The position numbers and the translations under genes are program-made. This document shows, piece by piece, positions 52,554-60,478 of a stretch of 64,000 nt of DNA. Within the stretch, counting starts at the first letter, position 1; the number at the start of each line of letters is the position of its first letter. Origin of the DNA: Streptomyces sp. NBC_01351 (lineage in GTDB: Bacteria > Actinomycetota > Actinomycetes > Streptomycetales > Streptomycetaceae); assembly GCF_036237315.1 (NCBI RefSeq), contig NZ_CP108356.1, positions 7,507,501 through 7,571,500 on the forward strand, given 5' to 3'. The notes beneath the pieces are model-generated. The model saw only the letters and a list, made by a program, of their open reading frames with translations. It was not told the DNA's origin and searched no databases.

Positions 52554-53495
52554 TCACTCAGAAGCGGTAACGCCGCCGCCCGGGCCGCCGCCCGACTCCC
52601 AGCGGATCTCGCCGTCCTGGAGCTCCCCTGTGGGTCGCAGTCCGCAGGCGGCGGCCACGGCGGCGGAGGCGGCGTGTGCCGGATGGACGTGCGCGACCAG
52701 GAGGCCGACGGGCAGCTCCCGCAGCCAGCCGGCGAGCGCCCGGGCGGCCTCCCCGGCGAAACCGAGGCCCTGCCAGGGTGTGCCGACGGTCCAGGCCAGC
52801 TCGGCGAGGCCCCGTGCCGGGGTGACCGTGGCCTGGACGGTGCCGACGAGCCCCCGCCCCGCGCGCCGCCGCAGCACCCAGTTGCACCAGACCACCCCGG
52901 GGTCGGGTGACCCGGCGGCGAGCCGCTCGTACCGGGCCCGCAGCGCGTCCGGTGACAGGGGCGTGCCACCGATGAACCGGTGAAGGGCGGGATCGGCCAG
53001 TACCCGTGCCATCTCGTCGGCGTGCGACGGGCGGAGCGGTACGAGATCCAGCCGCTCGGTGGCGAGGACGACGGACCGGATCACGGTCGGGGTCGGGGCG
53101 GGACCGGTGGCCGGGGCCACGGCCGCGGGTACGGGGACGGGCGCGGGGACGGGTACGCGGGCCTTGGCGGCCGCCCCCGGGCGCGGGGCGCCGTCCACGG
53201 CCAGGCAGATCCCGAACACCCGGTCGTGGCCGGCCCAGCCGTTGACGCGGCCCCGGTTGTTGCTGATCCGCACGCGCCGGCGGGGGCCGTCCACCGCCGA
53301 GACCAGATGCAGGTACACCGTGCCCGAGACGCGGGCCAGGACGATGTCCCCGACCTCGATCAGCGCGGGGTCCACCGGGGCCACCGACACCTTCTGCCGG
53401 CTGCGGACGAGCGGCACCATCGAGTCGCCGGTCGGCCGGAATTCCACGGCCTCGCCCCGGCAGAGCCGGTCCGCCATCGCGTCGAGCATGCCCAT
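52554..53495 (-). CDS. S24/S26-like peptidase domain fused to GNAT acetyltransferase
   Basis: Protein of 313 residues of unusual architecture. The N-terminal half has the S24/S26 fold: RPTGDSMVPLVRSRQKV with Ser25 in the nucleophile position, then VGDIVLARVSGTVYLHLVSA, where the expected catalytic Lys is replaced (YLHLV), and ISNNRGRVNGWAGHDRVFGI. A Pro/Val/Ala linker (VPVPAPVPVPAAVAPA, about 113-128) joins it to a GNAT domain with ERLDLVPLRPSHADEMARVL and GLAELAWTVGTPWQGLGFAGE. Stand-alone versions of the first part exist in Streptomyces. Loss of the Lys suggests a binding or regulatory rather than proteolytic role. ATG 53495 was preferred over a TTG frame to 53531. Confidence 0.78.
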   Translation of the reverse strand: MGMLDAMADRLCRGEAVEFRPTGDSMVPLVRSRQKVSVAPVDPALIEVGDIVLARVSGTVYLHLVSAVDGPRRRVRISNNRGRVNGWAGHDRVFGICLAVDGAPRPGAAAKARVPVPAPVPVPAAVAPATGPAPTPTVIRSVVLATERLDLVPLRPSHADEMARVLADPALHRFIGGTPLSPDALRARYERLAAGSPDPGVVWCNWVLRRRAGRGLVGTVQATVTPARGLAELAWTVGTPWQGLGFAGEAARALAGWLRELPVGLLVAHVHPAHAASAAVAAACGLRPTGELQDGEIRWESGGGPGGGVTASE

Positions 53496-53553
53496 CCGGC
53501 GAGTCTGCCGGTCCGAGGCGGCGACGGCCAACGTATTTCGCCGGGCCGGCCGG

Positions 53554-54006
53554 TCAGCGCGGCGGTTCGACCTCCAGGAAGCGGCGGCGGCGCGGGCCCC
53601 GGTACAGCAGGCACACCCAGCCCGCCCGTTCCAGCGCAGCCGCGCAGTCCGCCAGCCGCTCCTGCTCCTCCTCGGCCGCGCCGGTGCCCGGCGGGCCGAG
53701 CCAGGTCACCTCTACCCGCCCGGCCTCCGCCCCGGCGGCCACCCGGTATCCCGTACGCGTCCGGCGGCCCTCCGCGTCCAGCGCCGACGGCGCGATGCCC
53801 GCGGCCTCCAGTACGAGGGCCACCGCGCGGGGCGGCTGACGCACCTCCCACGGCGCGGGAACCGAGGCGCCCGCCGGGCCGTTGACCAGTCGCCGGATCT
53901 GCAGCAGCCCCTCGAAGGCGGTCCGCACCTCGGGGGCCCGCCCGGCCGCGGGAGCCTCCGGCCCGTCGCCGGTCGCGGGCTCGAAGCCCTGCCCGGGTTC
54001 CGCCAT
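53554..54006 (-). CDS. Hypothetical protein
   Basis: Protein of 150 residues, MAEPGQGFEPATGDGPEAPA at the start, then VRTAFEGLLQIRRLVNGPAG, APWEVRQPPRAVALVLEAAG and CAAALERAGWVCLLYRGPRR. Mixed alpha/beta with no known domain; it ends with a basic RRRRFLEVEPPR. The frame is open far upstream across the opposite-strand MFS gene, but the codon pattern there belongs to that gene, so 54006 is the start (a GTG at 54009 is adjacent). It lies 58 bases upstream of the S24-like/GNAT gene on the same strand and could be co-transcribed. Confidence 0.62.
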   Translation of the reverse strand: MAEPGQGFEPATGDGPEAPAAGRAPEVRTAFEGLLQIRRLVNGPAGASVPAPWEVRQPPRAVALVLEAAGIAPSALDAEGRRTRTGYRVAAGAEAGRVEVTWLGPPGTGAAEEEQERLADCAAALERAGWVCLLYRGPRRRRFLEVEPPR

Positions 54007-54111
54007 CACACCCACCGCCCCCACCCGCCGTGCCCGTCTGAGTACCTCGTACCCAACGGCCTGAGTATCCGCCCCGATTCCCCGGCGCGCCCCCGCTGGT
54101 CGAATGGGGGC

Positions 54112-54420
54112 ATGACCTCCGAGACCCCCCGCGGCACGACGATCCCCGCGCACCGGCCGCACCTGCAGCACGTGACCACCGCCGGGACGGCCCTGGCCGT
54201 GGCCCTGGTCCCGCTCGTTGTCGGGGTCCTCGTCGCCAAGGGCATCGCCGCCGACCCGATGACCCCGGTCAACGCACTGATCACCGGCGGCGGCCAGCGC
54301 GCCGGACTGCCGCGCGCCGAGTGGCGGCGCCGCGGCCACGCCACGATGTGCCGACTGCGCACGGTCCGCCGCGCGGCCGCCCCGCGGCGCCGCAAGCGAG
54401 CGGCTCCCCCCACCCGGTGA
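54112..54420 (+). CDS. Hypothetical small membrane protein
   Basis: Protein of 102 residues with one hydrophobic segment (TALAVALVPLVVGVLVAKGI, about 26-45) and a strongly basic C terminus (RAAAPRRRKRAAPPTR). Predicted as a single-pass membrane protein with a cytoplasmic Arg-rich tail. It is unrecognised. ATG at 54112 follows TCGAATGGGGGC. The gene stands alone and converges on the lipoprotein gene. Confidence 0.55.
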   Translation: MTSETPRGTTIPAHRPHLQHVTTAGTALAVALVPLVVGVLVAKGIAADPMTPVNALITGGGQRAGLPRAEWRRRGHATMCRLRTVRRAAAPRRRKRAAPPTR

Positions 54421-54451
54421 CCCGCTGCTCCGCGCCCTCCCGGTCCTCCGG

Positions 54452-54889
54452 TCAGCGCCCGAACTGCCGTAGGCACAGATCGACGATGGACGGCGGTACT
54501 GCGCCGTCCGCGGCCGCGCACAGCTCGTCCGTGCGCGGCCGGCTCGGGGGCGGCACGGGTTTGCGGCGCGGATGAGCGGTCGTGGTCCCCGGCGTCCGCC
54601 CCCGACGGGGCGGGTGCGGTGCCTTCGAGGCCCGCACGGGAGACGGCTCCGGCCCCGGCTCCGGGTCCCGGTCCGGTTCGGGGGCGGGCGAGCTCGGCAG
54701 ATTCCCCAGGGGAAGCGACAGCGGTACGTCGGGCGCGGCCACGGGAGGTACGGAACCCCGGGCGAGCGCCGGCCCGGGACCCGGACCTGGGCCCGAGCCC
54801 GCGCCCTCCGGGTCGACGGAGACGCAACCGGTGCTCGCGAGGAGCGCGACGAGGGACAGGGACAGGGGCAGGGCCCGGCGTAACTGCAT
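54452..54889 (-). CDS. Predicted lipoprotein, TTA codon at position 3
   Basis: Protein of 145 residues with a lipoprotein signal: MQLRRALPLSLSLVALLAST followed by Cys in the lipobox LASTGC (about 17-22). The mature part is a Pro/Gly/Ser/Asp-rich spacer (GAGSGPGPGPGPALARG) with basic stretches and a short C-terminal domain with two Cys (ELCAAADG, VDLCLRQFGR). The third codon is TTA (54881-54883 on the reverse strand), an early position for bldA control. The ATG follows AAGGTGGTCGG on the reverse strand. Function unknown; it diverges from the MFS gene. Confidence 0.72.
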   Translation of the reverse strand: MQLRRALPLSLSLVALLASTGCVSVDPEGAGSGPGPGPGPALARGSVPPVAAPDVPLSLPLGNLPSSPAPEPDRDPEPGPEPSPVRASKAPHPPRRGRTPGTTTAHPRRKPVPPPSRPRTDELCAAADGAVPPSIVDLCLRQFGR

Positions 54890-55080
54890 CCGACCACCTT
54901 GCCGTAGCCTGCGGCGGGCCCGGTCCACCACCTCACGCGTCCGAGTGATGCGGAGCAGGTGGGAATTAGTGGGGCGGCCGGGAAATTGGAACGGCAGTGC
55001 GGGTGACGGGGGAGGCGCGACCCCCGGAACCCCGTGCTGTCGAACCCTGTCCGCCGAACGCACGTACGGAGTACCGATCG

Positions 55081-56358
55081 ATGACCGCAGCTGCCGCGCC
55101 CGGCGACCCCGCACCCGCACCCGCTCCCGCCCTGGAATCTCCCGCCGCCCCCGTCCCCCCGCCCGCGCCCACCTCCGAGTCGTGGAAGGGCTGGGCGGCC
55201 GTGTGCGCCGTCGCGCTCGGGATCTTCTGTCTGATCACCTCCGAACTGCTGCCCGTCGGTCTGCTCACCCCCGTCGGCGCCGACCTCGGGGTCTCCGACG
55301 GCACCGCCGGACTGATGGTGACCGTGCCCGGGCTCGTCGCCGGGTTCTGCGCCCCCCTCGTGACCGTGGGCGCGGGCCGGCTCGACCGGCGGTACGTGCT
55401 CTGCGTGCTCATCGCGCTGATGGCCGTCGCCAACCTCGCCGCCGCCGTCGCCCCGAACTTCGCCGTCGTCCTCGTGGCCCGGCTGCTCGTCGGCGTCAGC
55501 GTCGGCGGTTTCTGGGCCATAGCCGGCGGGCTCGCGGTGCGCCTCGTCCCCGAGCGACACGTCGGCCGGGCGACCGCCCTCGTCTTCGGCGGCGTCCCCA
55601 CCGCCTCCGTGCTCGGCGTCCCCGCCGGCACCCTGCTCGGCGAATTCGGCGGCTGGCGCACCGCCTTCGCGGCGGTCGGCGTCCTCGGTGTGGTCACGCT
55701 GACCGCCCTGCTCCTGCTGCTGCCCCCGCTGCCGCCGACCCGGCGCATCACCTTCCCCGAACTGCCCGCCCTGCTCCGCGAGAACCGGGCGGTCCGCGCG
55801 GGCGTGATCGTCACCTTCCTCGTGGTGACCGGGCAGTTCGCCGCCTACACGTTCGTACGGCCGATCCTCCAGGACGTCTCCGGCATCGACGCCGGGTACG
55901 TCAGCACGCTCCTGCTCGGCTACGGCGTCGCGGGTGTCGTCGGCAATTTCCTGGCCGGGGCCCGCGACGCGTACCGGACCCTGTTCCTGATCAGCGCCTT
56001 CCTCACCGTGATCCTCGCGCTCATCGCCGTCCTCCCGGGAGCGGTCGCCGGAACCACCCTGCTGCTCGCCTGGGGGCTCGTGTACGGAGGGGTCTCGGTG
56101 AGCGTGCAGAGCTGGATGATCAAGGCGGCTCCGAACGCCGCGGAGGCCGCGTCCTCCCTGATGGTGGCCATGTTCAACTTCGCGATAGCGGCGGGCGCCC
56201 TGTTCGGGGGCCTGGCGGTCGACGGGCTCTCCGCCCCCGCCGCCCCGCTCGGCGGGGCCGCCCTGATGCTGCTGGCCGCCGTCACGGTCTGGGTCACGGC
56301 GCTCCGGCCCCGGCCCGACACAGCGGATGGGTCGGGGCAGATCGGACACCTGGCTTGA
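55081..56358 (+). CDS. MFS transporter, AraJ/NepI-like exporter
   Basis: Drug/metabolite exporter of 425 residues with 12 predicted helices. Family signs include ELLPVGLLTPVGADLGVSDG (helix 1-2), RLDRRYVLCVLIALMAVANL (motif A-like), GVSVGGFWAIAGGLAVRLVP and the central loop RRITFPELPALLRENRAVRA. This matches the AraJ/NepI/PbuE group exporting sugars or purine nucleosides. A Pro/Ala-rich N-terminal 35 residues precedes helix 1. The ATG at 55081 was chosen over the upstream start at 54997. Confidence 0.9.
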   Translation: MTAAAAPGDPAPAPAPALESPAAPVPPPAPTSESWKGWAAVCAVALGIFCLITSELLPVGLLTPVGADLGVSDGTAGLMVTVPGLVAGFCAPLVTVGAGRLDRRYVLCVLIALMAVANLAAAVAPNFAVVLVARLLVGVSVGGFWAIAGGLAVRLVPERHVGRATALVFGGVPTASVLGVPAGTLLGEFGGWRTAFAAVGVLGVVTLTALLLLLPPLPPTRRITFPELPALLRENRAVRAGVIVTFLVVTGQFAAYTFVRPILQDVSGIDAGYVSTLLLGYGVAGVVGNFLAGARDAYRTLFLISAFLTVILALIAVLPGAVAGTTLLLAWGLVYGGVSVSVQSWMIKAAPNAAEAASSLMVAMFNFAIAAGALFGGLAVDGLSAPAAPLGGAALMLLAAVTVWVTALRPRPDTADGSGQIGHLA

Positions 56359-56697
56359 CCGGGCCCGCCCCGGAGGGAAAGAGTGCGCCGATCAAGGCGC
56401 ACCGCACAGCCGCCCTGCACCACGGCAAGGCCACAGCAGCAGTACCGCAGCACCACCGCAGACGCACCGCTTGAGCCGCACTTCGGAGACCCGCAGATGT
56501 CCAGACCCGTGTCCGTCCGCTCATCGCTCGCCCCGGCCACCCTCGGTGGTTTCCCCGCACCCGGCACGCCCGGCTCGGCTCCGGCCGCCGGCGCGGCCGC
56601 CCCGGTCCTGACCGCCCGGCGGCGCAGGGCCTGACCGGCCGGGTGGGGGCCGGCACCGCACCGCCGCGCCGGCCCCCGTCCCCGCCGGGAGACAACC
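56359..56697. other. Intergenic region with a possible tiny gene
   Basis: 339 bases between the MFS and peptidoglycan-binding genes. It contains one 45-codon frame (56497-56634) and a GC-rich tail; no clear terminator or repeat was found. Confidence 0.5.
56497..56634 (+). CDS. Possible 45-residue basic peptide
   Basis: ATG at 56497 follows TTCGGAGACCCGCAG and opens 45 codons, MSRPVSVRSSLAPATLGGFP to VLTARRRRA. The peptide is Pro/Ala-rich and basic at the end. The spacing to GGAGA is acceptable and codon bias is normal, but nothing is recognised. Confidence 0.33.
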   Translation: MSRPVSVRSSLAPATLGGFPAPGTPGSAPAAGAAAPVLTARRRRA

Positions 56698-57468
56698 ATG
56701 TCCCACGATCCCGATGAGAGCGGCGCCGTCCCCGACGACCGCCTGTACGCTCGCCCGTACACGACCCCTGCCGCGGGCGGGCCCTCCCGTCCGTCGACGC
56801 CCGCCTGGCCGCACACGGGGCCCGTCTCTCACCCGTACGCGTACACGTACTCGTACCAGGACGGGGACGCGGAACCGGACGGGGAGCCGGCCTTCGTGCC
56901 ACCCCGCGCGGCCGTTCCCGGCCGGGCTGCCGCCGGGGCAGCGGGCGCCGGGCACCGCCGGGAGCGGCGTGGCGCCGACCCGCTCACGCTCGCCGTCCTC
57001 ACCCTGGTCGGGCTCGCCGCAACCGGGGGTCTGGTGCTCCTGCTGACCGGCTCCGAGGACCCGGAGCCGCCCCGGGCCAAGGCGCCGTCGGGGCTGTCCG
57101 TACCGGGGCTACCGGGGCGCGGCACCGGCGGGGAGGAATCGACCAGCCCGACGGCACGGCCCTCCGCGACCGCCACGCCGCAGCCCTCCGGCTCGCCCAC
57201 CAGCCAGGCCCCGAAGCCGACGCCGTCCGCGAGCGCGTCGACCGGGAAGGCGTCGGTACCCGCCGCGACCCTGCGCATGGGGGACAAGGGGCCACAGGTG
57301 CGCGCCCTGCAGGAGCTGCTGCTCGGGCAGGGGTTCACGTACGTCTCCGTCAGCGGCGTCTACGACGGCCAGACCAAGCGCGGCGTCACCCAGCTGCAGC
57401 GCGACCGGGACATCAAGGGCGACCCGCCGGGCATCTACGGCCCGGCCACGCAGGCGGCGCTCGGCTAG
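56698..57468 (+). CDS. Membrane-anchored peptidoglycan-binding protein
   Basis: Protein of 256 residues. A disordered cytoplasmic N terminus (Tyr/Pro-rich, HPYAYTYSYQDG) is followed by one transmembrane helix (LTLAVLTLVGLAATGGLVLL, about 97-116), an extracytoplasmic Ser/Thr/Pro spacer (about 145-190) and a C-terminal PG_binding_1 domain (LRMGDKGPQVRALQELLLGQ to GIYGPATQAAL). The domain binds cell-wall peptidoglycan. There is no enzymatic domain, so it is probably a structural or sensing wall anchor. The ATG at 56698 follows CGGGAGACAACC. Confidence 0.88.
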   Translation: MSHDPDESGAVPDDRLYARPYTTPAAGGPSRPSTPAWPHTGPVSHPYAYTYSYQDGDAEPDGEPAFVPPRAAVPGRAAAGAAGAGHRRERRGADPLTLAVLTLVGLAATGGLVLLLTGSEDPEPPRAKAPSGLSVPGLPGRGTGGEESTSPTARPSATATPQPSGSPTSQAPKPTPSASASTGKASVPAATLRMGDKGPQVRALQELLLGQGFTYVSVSGVYDGQTKRGVTQLQRDRDIKGDPPGIYGPATQAALG

Positions 57469-57492
57469 ACCCGACCCCGCTTCCGGGCCGGG

Positions 57493-58176
57493 CTACACGG
57501 ATCCCGCGGCCGTCCGGATGACGTCGAGGACGACCTCGGGCCGGGACAGCATGGGGACGTGGGAGGAGTCGACCTCGGTGACGGTGGCTCCCATCCGCTG
57601 GGCCGCGAACCGCTGCAGCTCGGGGTTGACGGCGCGGTCCTGGGCGGTGACCAGGAACCAGCTGGGCTTGGACCGCCAGGCCGGAGTGTCGATCGTGGAC
57701 CCCAGCACCTCCCCGCGTGCCGATCCCTGGGTCGCCCACACCAGCTGCTGCTCCTCCTCCGGCAGGTCCCCGCAGAAGTCGGAGATGCCGTCGCGGGCGA
57801 TCCAGATGCGTCCGTCCTCGGTGTCGAGGTGGGAGAAGAGCGGAGGCGCGTCGAACTTGCCGATCAGCTCCTGCGGGGTCTCACCGGCATCCGGGCCCAG
57901 GGCGGCGATGTAGACGAGCCCGGCGACGCGGTCGTCCGTGCCGGCGGCGGTGATGACGTACCCGCCCCACGAGTGGCCGACCAGGATGGCCGGGCTGCTG
58001 ACCCGTGCGAGGGCACGGTGGACGGCGTCCACGTCCCCTTCCAGGGAATCCAGACCGTTCTGCGCCGACACCACCTCGTGGCCCTCGCGCTGCAGGGTGG
58101 GGATCAGCTTGCCGTAGCAGGAGCCGTCGGCCCACAGGCCGTGGGCGAAGACGATGCTTGGCTTGGTCGGCGACAT
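57493..58176 (-). CDS. Alpha/beta hydrolase (esterase, EstC/SalC-like)
   Basis: Cytoplasmic serine hydrolase of 227 residues: PSIVFAHGLWADGSCYGKLI (oxyanion HG), nucleophile GHSWGGYVIT (Ser), Asp in VTAQDRAV and His in VDSSHVPMLSRPE. It matches the short alpha/beta hydrolases related to methyl salicylate/hydroxynitrile-lyase-like esterases. The ATG at 58176 has GGAGGAACCTGCCG in front on the reverse strand; the frame open to 58281 has no site. The gene is convergent with the peptidoglycan-binding gene, and the SDR gene upstream reads in the same direction. Substrate unknown. Confidence 0.87.
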   Translation of the reverse strand: MSPTKPSIVFAHGLWADGSCYGKLIPTLQREGHEVVSAQNGLDSLEGDVDAVHRALARVSSPAILVGHSWGGYVITAAGTDDRVAGLVYIAALGPDAGETPQELIGKFDAPPLFSHLDTEDGRIWIARDGISDFCGDLPEEEQQLVWATQGSARGEVLGSTIDTPAWRSKPSWFLVTAQDRAVNPELQRFAAQRMGATVTEVDSSHVPMLSRPEVVLDVIRTAAGSV

Positions 58177-58360
58177 CGGCAGGTTCCTCCAGTTGGTAGC
58201 GCGGACCACGGGTCCACAGGTGCCACTCGGCCATCCAGAGTCCACACCGGTGCCCGGCGGGCCGCATCCCGGCGGACCCACCTGGGTGCCGTGAACGGCG
58301 GTCCGCCGTCCCGGTCACCCGCCGTCCAGGTCGCCCGCCGTGCCGGTTGGCCGGGGGCGG

Positions 58361-59104
58361 TCAGCGCCCGCCGGCGACCCGCAGCACCGTCCCCGTCGTG
58401 TACGAGGCGTCCTCGGACAGCAGCCACGCGATGGCCCCGGCGATCTCCTGCGGCTGTCCCGGCCGCCCGAGCGGGATGCCGGCCGCGGCGCGGGCCGGGC
58501 GGTCGGGGTCGCCCATCGCCGCGTGCATGTCGGTCTCGATGATGCCGGGAGCCACCGCGTTGACCCGGATCCCGTCCGGGCCGAGCTCCTTGGAGAGGCC
58601 GACGGTCAGTGCGTCGGTCGCGGCCTTCGTCGCCGCGTAGTGGACGTAGTCGCCGGGGCTGCCGAGGGTGGCTGCCGCCGAGGAGACGTTCACGATGGCC
58701 CCGCCCCCCGACTCCGCCATGTCCCGGGCGGCCCGGCGGCAGCACAGCAGGTACCCGAGCAGGTTCACCTCCACCACCCGCCGCAGGTCCTCGGTCCGGG
58801 CGTCCGCGAGCCGGCCCAGCGGGCCCGTCACCCCCGCGTTGTTGACCAGGCCGGTCACCGTGCCGAGTTGGGCCCGCGCCACGTCGAAGAGCCGCTCGAC
58901 GCCCTGCTCCTCGGCGGTGTCGCCGCGTACGATCACGCAGCGCGCGCCGATGGCCCGTACGCGCTCGGCGACGGCCTCGGCGGCCGCCGCGTCGCGGACG
59001 TATCCCAGCGCGAGGTCGTGCCCGTCGGCGGCCAGCCGCAGACAGGTCGCCGCGCCGATGCCCCTGCTGCCGCCGGTGACGACGGTGACCGGGCGTCGTG
59101 GCAT
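58361..59104 (-). CDS. SDR-family oxidoreductase (FabG-like)
   Basis: NAD(P)-dependent short-chain dehydrogenase of 247 residues: cofactor motif TGGSRGIG, GDTAEEQGV (NADP-preferring acidic/basic signature not clear), NNAG, catalytic Ser in VSSAAATLGS and the Tyr-Lys pair YVHYAATKAA. The C-terminal block VAPGIIETDM and YTTGTVLRVAGG match 3-oxoacyl-ACP-reductase-like or glucose-dehydrogenase-like SDRs. The start at 59104 follows AGGAGTCTCAC on the reverse strand. It diverges from the RNA-ligase gene across an inverted repeat. Substrate unknown. Confidence 0.9.
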   Translation of the reverse strand: MPRRPVTVVTGGSRGIGAATCLRLAADGHDLALGYVRDAAAAEAVAERVRAIGARCVIVRGDTAEEQGVERLFDVARAQLGTVTGLVNNAGVTGPLGRLADARTEDLRRVVEVNLLGYLLCCRRAARDMAESGGGAIVNVSSAAATLGSPGDYVHYAATKAATDALTVGLSKELGPDGIRVNAVAPGIIETDMHAAMGDPDRPARAAAGIPLGRPGQPQEIAGAIAWLLSEDASYTTGTVLRVAGGR

Positions 59105-59175
59105 GTGAGACTCCTGTGCGTGGTGCATGCGGCATGTGCGGCCGGATGCGGCGGGCGTGGCAGGCTAACACCCCT

Positions 59176-59198
59176 ATTTTCGCTGGACCAGCGGAAAT
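59176..59198. promoter_or_regulatory. Inverted repeat between SDR and RNA ligase genes
   Basis: ATTTTCGCTGG-A-CCAGCGGAAAT; 10 of 11 arm positions are complementary. It is centred 83 bases from the SDR start and 64 from the RNA ligase start, in an AT-rich patch. It is probably the binding site of a dimeric regulator controlling one or both genes; none is adjacent. Confidence 0.5.
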
Positions 59199-59250
59199 GC
59201 CGGCACGGAAAGTGGGGGCCGGCCAAGAACGCCCGTACGAGGAGCTGCCC

Positions 59251-60327
59251 ATGTCCACCTTGAGAGTCACCGCCGAAGAGCTGACCGTCCACGAGCACCC
59301 GAACGCCGATGCGTTGGAACTGGCCCAAGTGGGCCTCTACCGTGCGGTGATCGCCAAGGGCGCCTACCGCACGGGTGAGTTCGCGCTGTACATACCCGAA
59401 CAGTCCGTGTTGCCCGCCGGGCTGATCGAGGAGCTCGGCCTCACCGGCCGGCTCGCCGGCAGCGCCTCCGACCGGGTCAAGGCCGTCCGGCTGCGCGGCG
59501 AGCTCTCGCAGGGGCTGGTGTGCCGGCCGCGCGCGCTCGCCGACGTCGACCTGGCGAGGGCGGCCGGGGAGGGTACGGACTTCGCGGAGCTGCTCGGCAT
59601 CACCAAATGGGCCCCGCCGGTGCCGACCAGCATGTCCGGGGACGTCGAAGCCGCCCCTGACCTGTTGCCGTGGGTGGACATCGAGAACCTCCAGAGGTAC
59701 CCGCACATCTTCGAGGAGGGCGAGCCGGTCGTCCTCACCGAGAAGCTCCACGGCACCGCCGGGCTGTTCACGTACGTCGCCGAGGGCGAGCGGGCCCTGG
59801 TCACCTCCAAGGGCTTCGGCGCGAAGGGGCTGGCCCTCAAGGAGGAGGAGCGCAACCTCTACTGGCGGGCCGTCCGCGGTCACGACGTTCCCGCCGTCGC
59901 GGCGAAGCTCGCCGCCCGGCTCGGCGCGAGCAGGGTCGGCATCTTCGGCGAGGTGTACGGGGCCGGCGTCCAGGACCTCGCGTACGGAACGGACGTGCGC
60001 ACCGCCGACACCCCGCCCGGCTACGCCGTCTTCGACGTGTCGGCCGAGATCGACGGACAGGTCCGGTGGCTGGACCCGGCCGAGGTGCTGGAGGACGGCG
60101 AACTGCCGCTGGTGCCGCGGCTGTACGAGGGCCCGTACGACCTCGACACCGTCCTGGAGCTGGCGAGCGGCCGGGAGACCGTCTCCGGCAAGGCCCTGCA
60201 CCTGCGCGAGGGCGTCGTCATCCGGCCCGCGACGGAGCGGTACAGCCCGGTCGTGGGCGGCCGGGCCATCGCCAAGGCGGTCAGCCCGGCGTACCTGACC
60301 CGCAAGGGCGGCACCGAGTACGAGTGA
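59251..60327 (+). CDS. RNA ligase (DraRnl/Rnl5-like), ATP-dependent
   Basis: Nick-sealing RNA ligase of 358 residues. The N-terminal domain (VTAEELTVHEHPNADALELA) has an OB-like fold, as in Deinococcus DraRnl. The nucleotidyltransferase domain has motif I EKLHG with Lys165 as the adenylated residue, motif III YAVFDVS (259-265), motif IV REGVVIRP (319-326) and motif V AIAKAVS (339-345). These ligases seal 3'-OH/5'-phosphate breaks where the 3' side is RNA. The start at 59251 follows ACGAGGAGCTGCCC; the open frame to 59098 crosses the operator. Downstream by 1.1 kb and convergent lies a gene with RNA-end-processing domains, suggesting a common repair task. Confidence 0.85.
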   Translation: MSTLRVTAEELTVHEHPNADALELAQVGLYRAVIAKGAYRTGEFALYIPEQSVLPAGLIEELGLTGRLAGSASDRVKAVRLRGELSQGLVCRPRALADVDLARAAGEGTDFAELLGITKWAPPVPTSMSGDVEAAPDLLPWVDIENLQRYPHIFEEGEPVVLTEKLHGTAGLFTYVAEGERALVTSKGFGAKGLALKEEERNLYWRAVRGHDVPAVAAKLAARLGASRVGIFGEVYGAGVQDLAYGTDVRTADTPPGYAVFDVSAEIDGQVRWLDPAEVLEDGELPLVPRLYEGPYDLDTVLELASGRETVSGKALHLREGVVIRPATERYSPVVGGRAIAKAVSPAYLTRKGGTEYE

Positions 60328-60478
60328 CGGGCCCGGGCCGGCGTGGACCGGCCAGGCCTGGTCCGGGTCGCGTTTCCCGGCGGCACGCCGCGTCCGCCCG
60401 CCTCGTGGGGCGGGCGCGGCGTCCGTGGTGGGATGGCCCCGGGGAGGGGTCCACCCAGTGCACGGAGAGGTCGGGTAC

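Noticed and set aside
53554..56349. A 931-codon reverse frame spanning the MFS gene and beyond
   Set aside because: Only its last 150 codons have a protein-like sequence and start; the rest mirrors the MFS gene and crosses the lipoprotein and small membrane-protein genes.
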